From Ophiostoma sp. CBS 140.51 (lineage: Eukaryota; Ascomycota; Sordariomycetes; Ophiostomatales; Ophiostomataceae), in contig JANSLP010000129.1 of NCBI GenBank assembly GCA_029298735.1, positions 19,175 to 83,174 of the forward strand: DNA of 64,000 nucleotides, written 5' to 3'. Position numbers and translations under genes: made by a program. This document shows, piece by piece, positions 1 to 12,000 of the stretch; position 1 is the first letter of the stretch, and each line of letters opens with the position of its first letter. Under the pieces are notes generated by a model, which was not told where the DNA came from, did not search any database, and saw nothing but the letters and a program-made list of their open reading frames with translations.

Positions 1-2
1 GG

Positions 3-2090
3 CTGCAACACGAAACAGAGCTGCGGGACGCGCGACGAAAAGCCGAAGACGACTTCAAGCTGAGACAGGCCGCCGAGGCTGAGCGGGGTGCTGCAGAACG
101 CAAGATTGCCGCGCTGCAAGACGAGCTGGATGCTTCCCGGGGTGACCAGGACTCGCGGCAGCGGGATCTGGAGAAGAAGGTGCGCGAGGCACAGGACGAG
201 TCGCGCGCTCTGCAAGAACAGCTGGACGACTTGAGCGCCGCGAAAGAAGATGCAGCACGTATGGGCGAGAAACGGGCCGTGGACCTGCAGGCACAACTGG
301 CGACAGCACAGCGCAGTTTACAAGAAGCATCGCAAGAGGCCGAGGCTAGAGACGCGGCTCTTCAGCAGGCACAGCAGCAGCTAGTGGCCAAGGACGCCCA
401 GACAGGACAGCTCGAAGCCGAAGTGCTGCGCCTGAAAGCACAGACGGGCGATGCAGCCACGATGGAGATTATCCGCCGCGAGCTCAAGGACCAGGTCAAC
501 CACATCCGTGTCCTTGAGGCCACCAATCGTGACCAGCTGGCCGAGCTGCGGCACCTGCGCCAGACACACAAGGCCGTCGAGATCGCCGAGGAAGAGAAGC
601 GATCGCTGCTCCGCAAACTGGAGAGCGCACGTGCCCTCGAACAAGAACTGAACGAAGAGCGCCTGCAGCGGCAACGCCTCGAGACTGAGCGTCGGTCCTG
701 GTCGGCGTATCTCCAGTCCGAGAAGGAGAACAGCATGGACGGCGCCTTCGAAGAGTTTGACTCGCCTGAGGCTGTGGCCAAGGCTCTCATGGAGGCCCGC
801 TACCGCACGGCTGAGCTGACAGAGAAGATTGGCGCCCTCGAGCCCGAGATTGCCCAGCGCGACGCCAACATTCGCTCACTCGAGGCCCAAAAGAAGGAGC
901 TGGCAACTGAGGTTGAGCGCCTCAAATCTGCGGGCGTTTCGTCTGGCGGCGGTGATGGCACTCCCTCTTTCGGCACACCCACGAACGCGGCCAGCAACAA
1001 CAATGATGCCAAGATCCGTGCCCGTCTCGAGCGCCAGCGCGCCCTCGCTGTCAAGGAAGTCGAGTACCTGCGCGCCCAGCTGAAGGCCTTTGACACAGAG
1101 GACATTACCTTCAACCCCGGCCAGTTTGACCAGCAAAAGGCCGACCGGATCCAGCAACTCGAGGAACTGGTCGACCAGTACCGCACCGAGGCTGAGGGTC
1201 TGCACAAGGAGCTTACGACCATCGAGGCCTCTGGTTCTGGCTCGGCTGGCGCGCAGATTGCCGGAACTAAGCGGTCACGGCCCGACGACGACAGCGACGA
1301 GAACGGCGACGCGACCGGCGATGAACAGGTTGGTCAGTTGGTCCGCAAGACACGCAAGCTGCAGGACGAGCTGGCGGCCGCGCTGACGGCCCATCGTGTT
1401 CTTGAGACCGAGCTGGCCGTCACCAAGGAGCAGCTTACCGCCGAAAAGCAGGCCGCCGGTGTGCGTGTGCTTGCCCTGCGGTCCAACCCGACCTCCGACT
1501 TCGAGGCTGTCAAGCGGTCCACCCTCGAGGCCCTCAAACAGGAGAACGCCGAGCTGCTCGCCCATATCCAGAGCCACTCTGCCTCGGCCAAGGCACCCAA
1601 GGGCACTCGTGCACCGCTCTCAGCTCTACCCCAGCCATCGGCTGCCAACCCTACGTTCACGACCGTACCCATGTCGGTCCTTGCGGCTGCGCAGCGCGAA
1701 ATCGCTGATGCCCAGGCGGAGACGGCTTCAGCACAAAAGGCTAGCCGCCGCCTCAAGGAAGTCTGGGGCTCTAAATCGGCCGAATTCAAAGAGGCTGTCG
1801 AGAGCACACTGGGCTGGCACGTCACGTTTATTCCCAATGGCAAGATGCGCGTCGAGAGTGCTTTCCACCGCAGCCAGACCGAGGAGAACGAGAACAGCAT
1901 CGTCTTTGACGGCGAGCGGGGCACGATGAAGGTGGGCGGCGGTCCACGGAGTGCGTTTGCGCAGCGCATTGATGACCAGATCCGGTTCTGGGTGCGGGAG
2001 AAGCAGTGTATCCCCGGATTCCTGGCGGCACTTACGCTCGAATTTTGCGAAGAGCAAGCGCGGACGACGACTGTGACGACGGGGAGGTAA
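3..2090 (+). CDS. mad1: Spindle assembly checkpoint protein Mad1 (5' part outside window)
   Basis: Mad1 recruits Mad2 to unattached kinetochores and is anchored at nuclear pores in interphase. The reading frame is open from base 3, so the start codon lies upstream of the window; about 695 codons are visible. Most of it is heptad-rich coiled coil (many E/L/K/Q residues), interrupted by acidic and Ser/Thr-rich linkers around 1260-1330. The last ~100 residues match the Mad1 C-terminal RWD-like head: an RLKEVW stretch (the RLK motif that docks Bub1 in the family), then GWHVTFIPNGKM, an FDGERGTMK segment and the closing IPGFLAALTLEF. No intron is seen. It converges on SYP1, whose stop is 676 bp away. 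The C-terminal block makes the identification secure; only the N-terminus is missing. Confidence 0.92.
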   Translation: MQHETELRDARRKAEDDFKLRQAAEAERGAAERKIAALQDELDASRGDQDSRQRDLEKKVREAQDESRALQEQLDDLSAAKEDAARMGEKRAVDLQAQLATAQRSLQEASQEAEARDAALQQAQQQLVAKDAQTGQLEAEVLRLKAQTGDAATMEIIRRELKDQVNHIRVLEATNRDQLAELRHLRQTHKAVEIAEEEKRSLLRKLESARALEQELNEERLQRQRLETERRSWSAYLQSEKENSMDGAFEEFDSPEAVAKALMEARYRTAELTEKIGALEPEIAQRDANIRSLEAQKKELATEVERLKSAGVSSGGGDGTPSFGTPTNAASNNNDAKIRARLERQRALAVKEVEYLRAQLKAFDTEDITFNPGQFDQQKADRIQQLEELVDQYRTEAEGLHKELTTIEASGSGSAGAQIAGTKRSRPDDDSDENGDATGDEQVGQLVRKTRKLQDELAAALTAHRVLETELAVTKEQLTAEKQAAGVRVLALRSNPTSDFEAVKRSTLEALKQENAELLAHIQSHSASAKAPKGTRAPLSALPQPSAANPTFTTVPMSVLAAAQREIADAQAETASAQKASRRLKEVWGSKSAEFKEAVESTLGWHVTFIPNGKMRVESAFHRSQTEENENSIVFDGERGTMKVGGGPRSAFAQRIDDQIRFWVREKQCIPGFLAALTLEFCEEQARTTTVTTGR

Positions 2091-2765
2091 AAGAAAATGG
2101 GGAAGCGTTTTATTGGGTTATCTATGTAACTTTGTACATTGAACGGCGTCTTAATTTCTGGCGGGCCGGGGCTGGCATTGGCATTGGTTTGTTTTGTTTA
2201 CGTTCGAGATACTTGGTATCTAGATTAATTTCACGCGTTCAAAATGATATACGGAGCATATTCATGTGGAAAGCTGACAATAGTCTCACAAGTTCATTGA
2301 CGTTGATGCATTAATAAAAATCATTATTGATTTAAGGTTATGGAGGGGCTGTACTCTTTTCGAGGACAGCATTGACACTAAACAACTAAACAAAAAAAAG
2401 GAAAACAAAAAATAGAGACAAGCATAACATGATGCAATAGACAGAACATAGAGATATGGACAAGAGGGGTTGTGAGGATAAACAAGGTCAAAAACAAATA
2501 AACAAATGAAGCCAACAATGACGAAACTCGAAACAAAAAGAGAGAAGCCAAACATAATTTTAAACAAAAGCTAAGGGTGTTGGGGGTGCGTTAAACAAGA
2601 TGTCGGTGGGTAAAGAGAAGCATGTTTTCGGGAGTTTTTCTTTGTACAAGTTGAAATCAAGTATGGGTGGGCGTGGAGACGAGTAAACAAAACAATGCGA
2701 TGCGTGGGTAATCAAGAAGGAAAGGCAGGCAAGACAATAATTCAAAAGAGACAGCACCAACAGTT
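2091..2765. other. Convergent 3' intergenic region
   Basis: AT-rich stretch between the stop codons of MAD1 (+) and SYP1 (-). Both 3' UTRs and poly(A) signals must lie here. A-rich runs occur around 2385-2420. I see no coding potential or RNA gene. Confidence 0.6.
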
Positions 2766-5700
2766 TTACTTGGCGACGTACTCGCCGCTGATAAACTGTC
2801 TTGAGGTAGGCACAATCGTCCAGAGCGGCACTGTGCTACCGGAACCGTTAGGGGCCTCGGGGCTCGGCACCGAGTCGTCGGCGAAGGGATCCTTCTCTTC
2901 TTCGTCCTCCTCGGGCAGCGTGCTGGATGCGGGCTGCAGCTGGCTGATACTGATGGTGGTAGCATCGTCCTCGGCAATGACGCCATCCGGCACAAGATAC
3001 TCCCAGCGCGCTTCCAGGTGACCTGGCTTCGGCACCGGTGCACCCTCCTCGGTCTTGACAATGCAGGTAATCCTGGACCAGGCCGACGTCAGGGTCACCT
3101 CGCCCAACCGCCAGTACGCGAAATGCTTGTCCTTGAAGTGTGTCGCCGTCGGCTTAGCCAGGAACGAGATGGCTTGACCGTCGTATGTAGCCTTGAACAT
3201 GACATTGCGCAACACAACAGGCTCGCCAGATGCCGCCAAGCGGGAAGACGGGTTGAGACGGTACTGGAGGATCAGCCGCAGCTGGTTCTTAGCCGTCGTC
3301 CAGGTCGGCTTGAACTGCACTGGGCAGTGGGCGGCCAGTGATGTGTCGTTCTCGGCGTGGGCGCGGAAGGTGAAGGCGGCCGTGGCCTTGTGCTGCAGGT
3401 GGCTCGTGTCCAGGGTAAACTGGTCGCTGCTCGAGGTGTTTTGAACAAAGATACGGTTCGGACCAATAGCCTCCAGCAGGGGAAAGTTGTTCATCCGAAT
3501 CGTCACGGTCGCGGCCGAGGGCGTCGAGTGGCTAGCGGGCGGTGCTGTGTACGAGAAGGCGATCTCGCCGGCGATCTTGGCTGACGTGACTTCGCCATGC
3601 TCAAAGCTGGCGGACACCGCTTCAATAATCGACGCATGAAGACCAGGGCCCGATGAGTCGATGTGCTTAACGTTAGCAAGGGCGTTGAGAGATGTGGCAG
3701 AGCGGACGGACTGCGTGTCGGACGTGCCGCCGCCGAGACTCGTCTCGGAGGCGAGAGCAGCAACTGGGCCGGGCCTCGTAGGCGTCGCCGTGAAAGAGTT
3801 GAACGTAGAGCTACGCGAGACAGAGGAGAGGTTGGTCGGCGTGGGCATAGTGCCAGCAGCGGCTGACGACGACGAAGAGAGCTCGGGCACGAGCGTCTGG
3901 GGCATGTAAATGGTATTTCTCACATCCCGGCGGCCACGCACCGTCCCGGTCTTACGGGTCGGCATGCCCATTGAGAGCGTGCTGGCCACGTTGGACAACG
4001 CAGCCTCCTTGGCCCGCGGGTCCTCCTCCTGGACAGGCTCGTTCTGGATGTTGACCTTGAACGCCTGGTCGTCACCGCCCTCACCGCCACCGCCAAGCTG
4101 CTCACCGGCGCTGGCGAAAGCAGCGTCACGCTGAGCCTGGGAGATGGGGTCGTTGGCCGCGGCCGGGACCGAGTAACCCTCGGCGTCGCGTGCGGGCTCG
4201 TTGCCCGTGGATCTTTGCTGCGACGGTGGGGGGCCCGGTGGTGCTGACACGCCAAAGATCTCGTCAACAGTCATGTTGTTCAGGGTGCTGCTGTCGGCAA
4301 CACCTAGACCGCCCACGCCGCCACCAGTCGCAGTCGAGGCCGTCCCCTGCCGCGAAGGGGTACCACGGCTGACACCGTTAGTAGCGCCGTCTCTTGACCC
4401 GGGTGCGGCTTCCTGGTTCTCAGACACGGAGCCTAGGCGGTTGCCTGTGCTTGTCTCGTTCAGGTTGTTGTAGCTGCTGCGCGGAGAGATGGACTGGCCA
4501 TGGCTACTATTGCTGAGGCGGCCGAAAGAGTTTTTGGCGGTGCTGCCGATCTGGCCAAAGCCGCCGTGCACGCTCTGTCTCCTACGATTAAGAATCGTGC
4601 CTATCCGACTTCTAATACCGGGAGTTTTTTCTTCTGGCTTCTCAGACTGCCCCGCCTTCTTGGAGTGCTTGTCGCTCTTCTTGTCAGGAGTCGGCGGCGG
4701 TGGCGGGTGCTTGAAAGTGGGCTCGCGCGAGGGCGGTGCCGATGGCGGCTGTTGCTTGAAGGTGGCCTGGCGCGAGGGTGGTGCCGATGGAGGTGCCGAA
4801 GGGGTGCCCGAAGAGAATGAGCCTGCGGCGCCAGCAGCCACTCCTGCTACTCCAGCTGCTACTGCTCCTCCTGCTGCTGCAAAGGACGATCCTGCAACAG
4901 AAGAGGAGCCAGTCGTGCTACGGGCCAGCTGCTGCGGCGCGGCGGGGGACGGTGCTGCCGATGTAGCCGAGGCAGCGCCACCGGCTGTGGCAGGAGGTGT
5001 CTGAGGTGGCAGTTGCTGAGAGGCCTGCAGTGGCTGGAGCTGCTGAGCCTGTTGAGCTTCCTGTGCTTGCGGCTGCTCCGGCTGTGACTGATGCACTGAA
5101 GACGACCCAGCATTTGACGGCCGCGGCGCATCACCCTGCTCCGGCAAAGACGCTGCAGGACCACCTGCTGCCGACCCGGCGACACTGGACTGGCGGGTAG
5201 CTCTCAGCTCGTTGAAGCGGCCGGCAATGCGTGGACGGCCGTCGATGACGCGGCGGGAAAAGGTGTTGATCTCGTCGGCAGACCGAATGTCCAAGAGCAT
5301 GGTTAGCATGGCCTCGGCCGAGCTCTGTCTCTGGGTGGCCTGGTCGGCCTCGTTTGTCTCGAGCTGCGTCAGAACGTCGCGCAGATTGTTGATGCGGGTC
5401 TCGTCGAGCGCCTGGAAGGCCTCGAAGATGAAGGGTGACTGGGTCTCCCACTGCTGTTGGGCAGCCTCGGCGCGGCGGATAGCCGCCTCAACCTTGCTGG
5501 CGCTGGCCTTGCCGGCCTTCTTGGTGACCTTTTCCATCTGGCTGCTGGAATCGTCGACTTCCTTGGCCATGGTCTGCAGGTTGGCAATGAGGGTGGTGAT
5601 GTTGGCCATTTCGTTACTAGAGTGGAAGGCACGCAGCGGGACCTCGACGCCGGTCTGGACATTGCTGCTCAGCTGGTGGTGCGACTTGGACATGGCGTCC

Positions 5701-6232
5701 GTTGATCGAAGAAGGGAGTCCCATGCCGGCTGGAAAATACTGGTATGTGTTAGAGGGGAGAGAAGAGGAGTAAGAACTGAAGCCAAAAGAAGAGCTCAAC
5801 ATACCCAAGCTCGGCGGGCGTAGGCCCTTTCGAGGTCACGAGCTTTCTGAGACCCTGGACATAAAGCTCCTCGACCTTTCGCCGTTCCTATCAGGGAGAG
5901 TTAGTTGCTGTTGAAAGGCGAGGCACACTGGTATTGGATCGTTAATTCGTACCGCAAAGAAGTCGGCAACATCAGTGTTCACTTTGTTAATGTGGCGCAC
6001 GCGTTCCTGGAGCATTTGGACAGCCTGGGAGGGCTGAAGATGCGGCTAGAGAGAGGAGGAGACAAGTTAGCAAGCAGTGGTACGACTTTGCGCGTCGGAA
6101 AGTGGTCACGGCCAAATCTCGCGCATTGCGCCAAATCACGAAACTAGCTCGGAGCTCGGAGCCGGAGCATCAGGGAAGCTCGCCTACCAGCATCAACGGA
6201 TACTCCTTCCGTTGCAGAGCGTCAAACGACAT
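2766..6232 (-). CDS. syp1: Muniscin Syp1/FCHO: F-BAR plus mu-homology endocytic adaptor
   Basis: Early clathrin-endocytosis adaptor that bends membrane with an F-BAR domain and selects cargo with a C-terminal mu-homology domain. Model: exons 6232-6188, 6045-5953, 5887-5805 and 5739-2766, all in phase, giving 1064 residues. The first exon encodes MSFDALQRKEYPLML; the second contains VQMLQERVRHINKVNTDVA; the third contains ERRKVEELYVQGLRKL, the hallmark start of fungal F-BAR muniscins; the fourth opens with GIFQPAWDSLL. Residues ~1-260 are F-BAR. A long Pro/Gln/Ala/Ser-rich linker (~270-770) probably binds EH and SH3 domains. About 800-1060 is the mu-homology domain, starting near SIIEAVSASFEHGEV. 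An ATG at 5786 lies inside the last intron, so it is not the true start. It is divergent from the CoA-binding gene at 8031. Identification is firm; linker function is inferred. Confidence 0.92.
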
Positions 6233-8030
6233 TGTGTCTTGACTGTGTTGGAGACTGCGTGTGTGTTGTTGGGATTAAGCAAAGGAGGTCGTTCTAAATC
6301 GTCGTGATGTGGATGTCGAATCGTCGAGTCAAAGGCTTCGGCGGTGAGTCGGACGATGCGCGCGTGGGATCGAAGCAGGTCTATCAATGCCAGAGCAAAT
6401 GAAAAGTCGATAGCGAGATAAAGAATGCGTTCTAGAACAGAGCAGGCAGCGCAGCAGCCAGACGGTGGACCATGGTCTGGGCTGCCAGCTTTCGATTCGA
6501 GGATGGAAAGTCGAGATGGAAGTTCAATGGGCCAATTGCGCCAGAGCAATGCCAAGCGGGAATCGATAGTCAGGCACACGTCGTGCGCGGCTTGTTGGTG
6601 ACGATGCTAGGAGTCAGTTCGTGGTAAAGAATGCGTGGGGTGATGTGTAGGGTCGGGGAGAAGAAAGCAAAGTCGATTGTGTGTTTTCTATGTCGTAGAG
6701 AGAGCGATGCTTGTTCCCGGACGATGCGGTTGCTGTGCTTTGATTTTCCCAATTAAATTTTGCAGTGCAATTCGCCTCAGGGCGGGAAGCTTCGACCGGC
6801 GAGGGAGGGAAGGAGGAGAGAAGGGAAAGAGCGAGCGACCATGAAAAAAGGTGGGTGGCTGGTCCAATGTGTGCTCGGAGTGCTCTTGCCTGTCCCAGTG
6901 GCCGGCAGCACTGGAAAGAGAGCGTCTCTGGCCTGGGGTGGTCTGTGTAAGGAACCATGGAAGAAAAAGGAAAATAGCGGGTCCGGCGGGTCATTTTCGC
7001 GCAGACGGGTTCCCACGAAGACCGCTTTCTATTGGCTGTAGAGCTTACCTTTCATCCTCTTGGGCATTGCTTGCGCAGCTCCAGTTTGATTTGGAAGGTG
7101 CCGACAACGAGGTGCGAGGTAGCTACGACGGGCTAGCTCTGTGTCGGTCGCAGCGGATGAGGCAGGAACGTATGAGGAATCCGGCACGATCAGACGGTCG
7201 TCGTAATTACACGACAATTCGAGGGATACTGATCGCCGGGGTTTTCAGTAAAGAAGTTAAATTATTTACACTGAGCTATACTTGCGACGAACTCAATTGA
7301 TCTGGTTTAGCAACAACCGTGCTCATCGTGAAGCGCTTCTTCGGCCCGGTGTGGAGGGGAAGGCACGCTAGCACTTCAGCACTGTTTTGGCAGGTGGCAG
7401 TCTATACACTCAGCTAACCTCACAGGTGAGGCAAGAGCTCACAGACGTTGCAAAGTGGGGCGGCGGAAGCCACCGAAAGACGCCGTGTGAAAGAAGATGT
7501 GATCCGGAGACGGGGTCGTCTATGGCATGATGGCGTAGGTGAGGTGAATCAAAGCGTGGCCTGAAGTGCTTGTAGATGTTTTACCGAGTGGCGTTCATAG
7601 GTTTACAAGCTTGTCAAGGTACATTATTAGTGACATCTGGATGAATGAGACAATTGTCTATGCTACAAATTGTCCATATCTTCTGTCAACAATTCAGAAA
7701 TAAAATAACGATCAAGCTGTAATTTTATCAGGATTTTAGACAAGCTCCTCCAGCCAAGACACCGACCTTGTAACGTGCACCCCGTCCTCCGTTAATTACC
7801 CCAGATTTGTCAGACGGGAGTACAGCGCCTGCCGCTACCCAGCCACTAACACCGACGGGCCAGCAGCCAACAGCCGCCAATCCAATCAACTAGTAGATTT
7901 CACCACCGTCATAGGCCGATATCAACGTCAACCGGACCTTCCGCCATATTTGTCCCTCGGCTTCTTCTTTACACTCGCAACTCACACTCTATCAACACAA
8001 CAACACCCAACCTTCAGTCTACACATCACA
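6233..8030. promoter_or_regulatory. Divergent promoter region of SYP1 and the CoA-binding gene
   Basis: About 1.8 kb separates the two start codons. Several short open frames exist on both strands, but none has conserved motifs, splice continuity or coding-like composition. The last ~60 bp before 8031 are A/C-rich (repeated CAACAC), typical of a fungal 5' leader. No RNA gene or repeat is recognised. Confidence 0.5.
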
Positions 8031-8557
8031 ATGCCTCTCTCCTTATCCTCCACCGAGGCTAGCGCCCGCGCTTTCTTCGCAAAGCCCTACTTCGCCGTCG
8101 TCGGCGCCTCCACCAACCAGGCCAAGTTTGGTTACAAGAGTGAGTCCTCACAGTCCAAATATGTATATTCTGTCTGCTAACGCGACAAGTCTTCGCTTGG
8201 TATGCATACCATGACCTGCCGGCGACGCCCATCAACCCCACGGCGCCGGCCATCACTGTCGATGGCACTGCCCACGATACGTTGGCCAACATCTCGGCTC
8301 TGCTCAACCCGCGCGAGACGGCTCTGTCGGTCATCACGCCGCCGGCTGTAACGCTGCAGGTCCTTCAGGATGCACAGAAGCTGGGAATCAGTGCGGTGTG
8401 GCTGCAGCCTGGCACGTGGGATGATGCCGTCGTCAAGTTTGCCACGGACAAGGGCAACTTCCAGGACGTCGTGGCCGGCGAGGGTGGCCGCGGTCACGAT
8501 GGATGGTGTGTGCTGGTCGACGGTGAGCGGGCACTCAAGGCCAACGGGAAGTTGTAG
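8031..8557 (+). CDS. CoA-binding domain protein (YccU/succinyl-CoA-ligase-alpha fold)
   Basis: Small single-domain Rossmann protein of the CoA_binding_2 family, whose cellular role is not established. Exons 8031-8139 and 8190-8557, split after the first base of a codon, encode 158 residues. The N-terminus has the nucleotide-binding strand FAVVGASTNQAKFGYK, continued across the intron as IFAWYAYHDLPATPINP. Next come LSVITPP, where CoA is contacted in relatives, and AVWLQPGTWDD, equivalent to the family's WLQ-G segment. Length agrees with stand-alone members. The start is the first ATG after a CA-rich leader. It converges on LTN1. Family is confident; function is unknown. Confidence 0.85.
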
Positions 8558-9021
8558 ATGGAGTCAGGTTGGCAGGGGAGATGCCTGGTGATATCACATA
8601 CCAGAGATGAGAAAATACAGATTGGAAGACATTGGGGATATCAAAATCTTAACGCAGTCCATATACCTATCAAAGAGAGAACACGCATTTCCAAAGTTCT
8701 GTCGTTATCGTTTCATAAATTTTAAATTTTATGGATGTTTTTGTTTTTGTTTTCGTTTGAGTTGTTGATAATGTGATTTTGTATTATTTCATATTTCTTT
8801 ATTTGAATTAATTTCTACGAAAATAGGCACACTAACAACTCGCTTATTCTCATTCTTGATTTATCTTCATTAAAATGACCGTCTATTTAAGTATGCTTTT
8901 ATGTTCATGCCAAAATAAAAATACAACAGAATGCATCGGTATGATACCTATCCTTGAAACTCCTTTTATCATCGACTGTAAATGCATCACCTAAATAGAC
9001 ACAGAAGGTAAAAAACCAACT
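8558..9021. other. Convergent AT-rich 3' intergenic region
   Basis: Lies between the stops of the CoA-binding gene (+) and LTN1 (-). Strongly AT-rich around 8700-8950 with T and A tracts. Expected to hold both 3' UTRs; nothing else is recognised. Confidence 0.55.
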
Positions 9022-12000
9022 CTAATACTCCACATCCCTTCGCTTGAACTTCTCGGCACCCAGGAAGCTGATGGGATTCCGGCACAGCGGACACGAGTTC
9101 TGGTTGCTCGACAGGAACCACTTGTACAAACACGACCGGTGGAACATGTTCTTGCAGGTGCCACATCGCTTCTCGGGCACACGCTTTTCCACGGAAATAA
9201 TCGAGTAGCAAATGGCACACTCGGTGTGGCCCTTGAGCGCGCCCAGGACGTTGCGCTGGAACGCCGCCAAACCTTCCACCAGACTGCCGTTGGCAAAAGC
9301 AATGACGCCCTGTGTAATCATGAGCCAGCTCTGCCACTTCTTCTCGTCGACGGCCACACGATTGAGGCCGACGACGGCGACGTTGTCAATAGGATAATTG
9401 GCGGGTAGTCTCAACGCAATGGACAGCATGAGCTCGTCGACCTCGTAACCGGCGACGACTTCGCGGGCGCGCTTGTTGGTCTTGATAATCATTTCATGGT
9501 CGTCGTCGCCAGATGCGGAAGCACCAGCTGCACCGTCGGCACCTTGGGTGTTGCCCCACTCGGCTACCTCGTCCAAAACCTCCTCAATGACAAGCGCGGA
9601 AATATACTTGGCCGTCCAGGCCTCGACGGCAACGGTGGTCTGCTTGGTGCGGCAGGCCGTGTACCAGGCCTTGAAAAGACCGGGCACATACTTGAGCGTC
9701 AGGTAGTACAAATGGACAAGCAGCTGGTGCATGTGCTTCTCGTCGGACAGCGAGGCCTCGGCCGTCTTGAGGTCGTACTGGATGATGCTGGTACGGTCTG
9801 CCAGACCCTCGCGCTCGAGGTTGAGTGGGTGCGCCGCTGAGTGGCCGAGCACGTCAAAGGTAAAATCGAGCAGGGCAGTAATATGGCCACTGCTGGCCAG
9901 GTGGGTGGCGTAGTCGCTGCGCACCTTGGCCGAAGCAGTGCTGAAAGCGTCAAAGACAAGACGCCACGCTAACAAGTAGCCGCGGACGGGTGTCGGGAAC
10001 GTGGCCAGCACATCGTCTGGGTAGGCCTCAAGGGTGGGTGCGCCAAGCAGCAGCGAGAGTAGCTCGTCGGGAAGCTTAGCCTCTTTCTTCTCGAGGATAA
10101 TGTTGAAGGACAGCTCTTCTTGTTGGGCGGGAAGGGCGCGGTGAAGGAATCCGTAGCCAGCAGCCTGGATGTCACGAGAGTCGGAGGCGACGAGTGTGTA
10201 AAGGTCGGAAGTGTCCGCCGTCAAGAGGGTAAGCGGTGTCTTGCTGGCCATGCGACTCAGAAGAGTGTCGACAACGCTCTGGGGCTGAGTCCGGGAGGAG
10301 GTCGCTATACTCGGGCTGCGGTGGGCCAAAGCCAGCAGGAGACGGCGCATGCCTGTCCACTTGGCCTCGGAGAAGAGGGCCAGTGCATCCTCGAGGTCGT
10401 CATTGGGCTCGTCGATGGCCTCGAGAGCACCGATGAGCTTGAGCGACGCATAGACGTAGGGAAGATGCTCATCCAAAGACGACGAGGGCTTCGACGCTAT
10501 AATGGCAGCACGCTCCCACAGACTAATGCTAAACTTGATGCTGCGCTCCCAGTGCGGGCCGTACATGTCCTTGATACAGGGCAGTAGACGTTGCAGGGCA
10601 CGACAGCCCTCGGCGGCAATGCGAGTGTCGAGTTCCTCCTTCTCTCCATCGTCGTCTTCGTCGTCCTCGTCCTCCTTGCCGAACCACGAGGTAATCTGCT
10701 TAACGGCAAACATCAGGCGGTTGCTGGCCGTCGGCAGCGCACCCACCTCGTATACAGCCATGCATGCATTGAGCAACACAAGTGTGTCGAGGGTGGACTG
10801 TGACTTGGCGGGGCTGGCCTTGGGGTTGGCGCCAGCAATGTCAGAAATCAAACGGTTACAGAAGTTGGAGACGGACTTAGAGGCCACCAGGATCTCGCCG
10901 TAGCCAGTCAAGAATGCCAGAGCGCCGAGAGTCGTACCCGCGCCCGATTTCCACAGGTTCTGCTTGACAAGGTACTCCTCGTCGGCCGTGGCCGAGAAAG
11001 TTCGGCCCTCCATGCGGATCTGCAACAGACCACTCAGAGCACGGGTTGTGTACACGGCCAGGGCAGTGGGCTGCTGTGTCTGCTGGAGCATAATAGCAAC
11101 CAAAGCATCGGCGAGAGAAGACGCCAATGGTGAATTACGAGCGGCCAACAAAACACCAGCGACATTTGACCGGATAGCAGCAATAGAGTCTTCGGCGACA
11201 GCCAGCATGAATGGATCTGACAAGTTTCCCCACAGGCTGTGCGCGTCAGAGACGGCCACTTGGTCAGAGCCCAGCTCGGCCACAAGGTACAGCAAGTACA
11301 GCAGCTCGACCTGGAACTCTTGAGGAAGGGCCGTGATGGATACACTGTCGGCCTCGACCACCGTGGTGAGCAGTTGCGTCGTGTAAGCGGCCATGCGCGC
11401 AGGGATAGAGCTGCCGTGGCGGTCGCGGCTGACAGCTGGACGTTGTGTTCTGGTGGGCTTGTTGGAGGGCACAAGCAGGTAGGCACCGCCAACGTTGCTA
11501 GTAAGGGCCAGCGACGGGTTGAGACATGTGGCGCTGCTCTGGAAAAATGCCTGCATGGTCTGCATCCAGATGTTGGTGTTGGGGAACAGGTTCTCCTTGT
11601 CTTCGTCGGTGGCGTCGGAGGACGTGGCGATGCTGACGGCCTGTTCGACAAGGGTGTCAATTTCGAGCGAGTTGGGTCCGGCACTATCTAGGTTGTCCTG
11701 GACAATCTTGATTAGACGCGCGGGCAGGCTACTCTTAGTATTGCCGCCAGCGCGGCTGCTGCTGCCGTCAATCAGAGCGCGAAGGGCGTGAACCTTGGCT
11801 GACAGAGTTGTATCGCGGATCTCCATCATGCCAAGCAGCTTGGCCACCAACTCGAGATGCAACTCCTCATCATCGGCCAGCAACTCGGGTGTCTGCGTGG
11901 CAATGGTCTCGAGGGCTGTGAGAACGCCGGCGGAGTTGGCATTGCTGCTGCCAAGAGAGCGGACAAGACCAGAAGCAAGCTTCTTTCCGGTGGGTGTTGA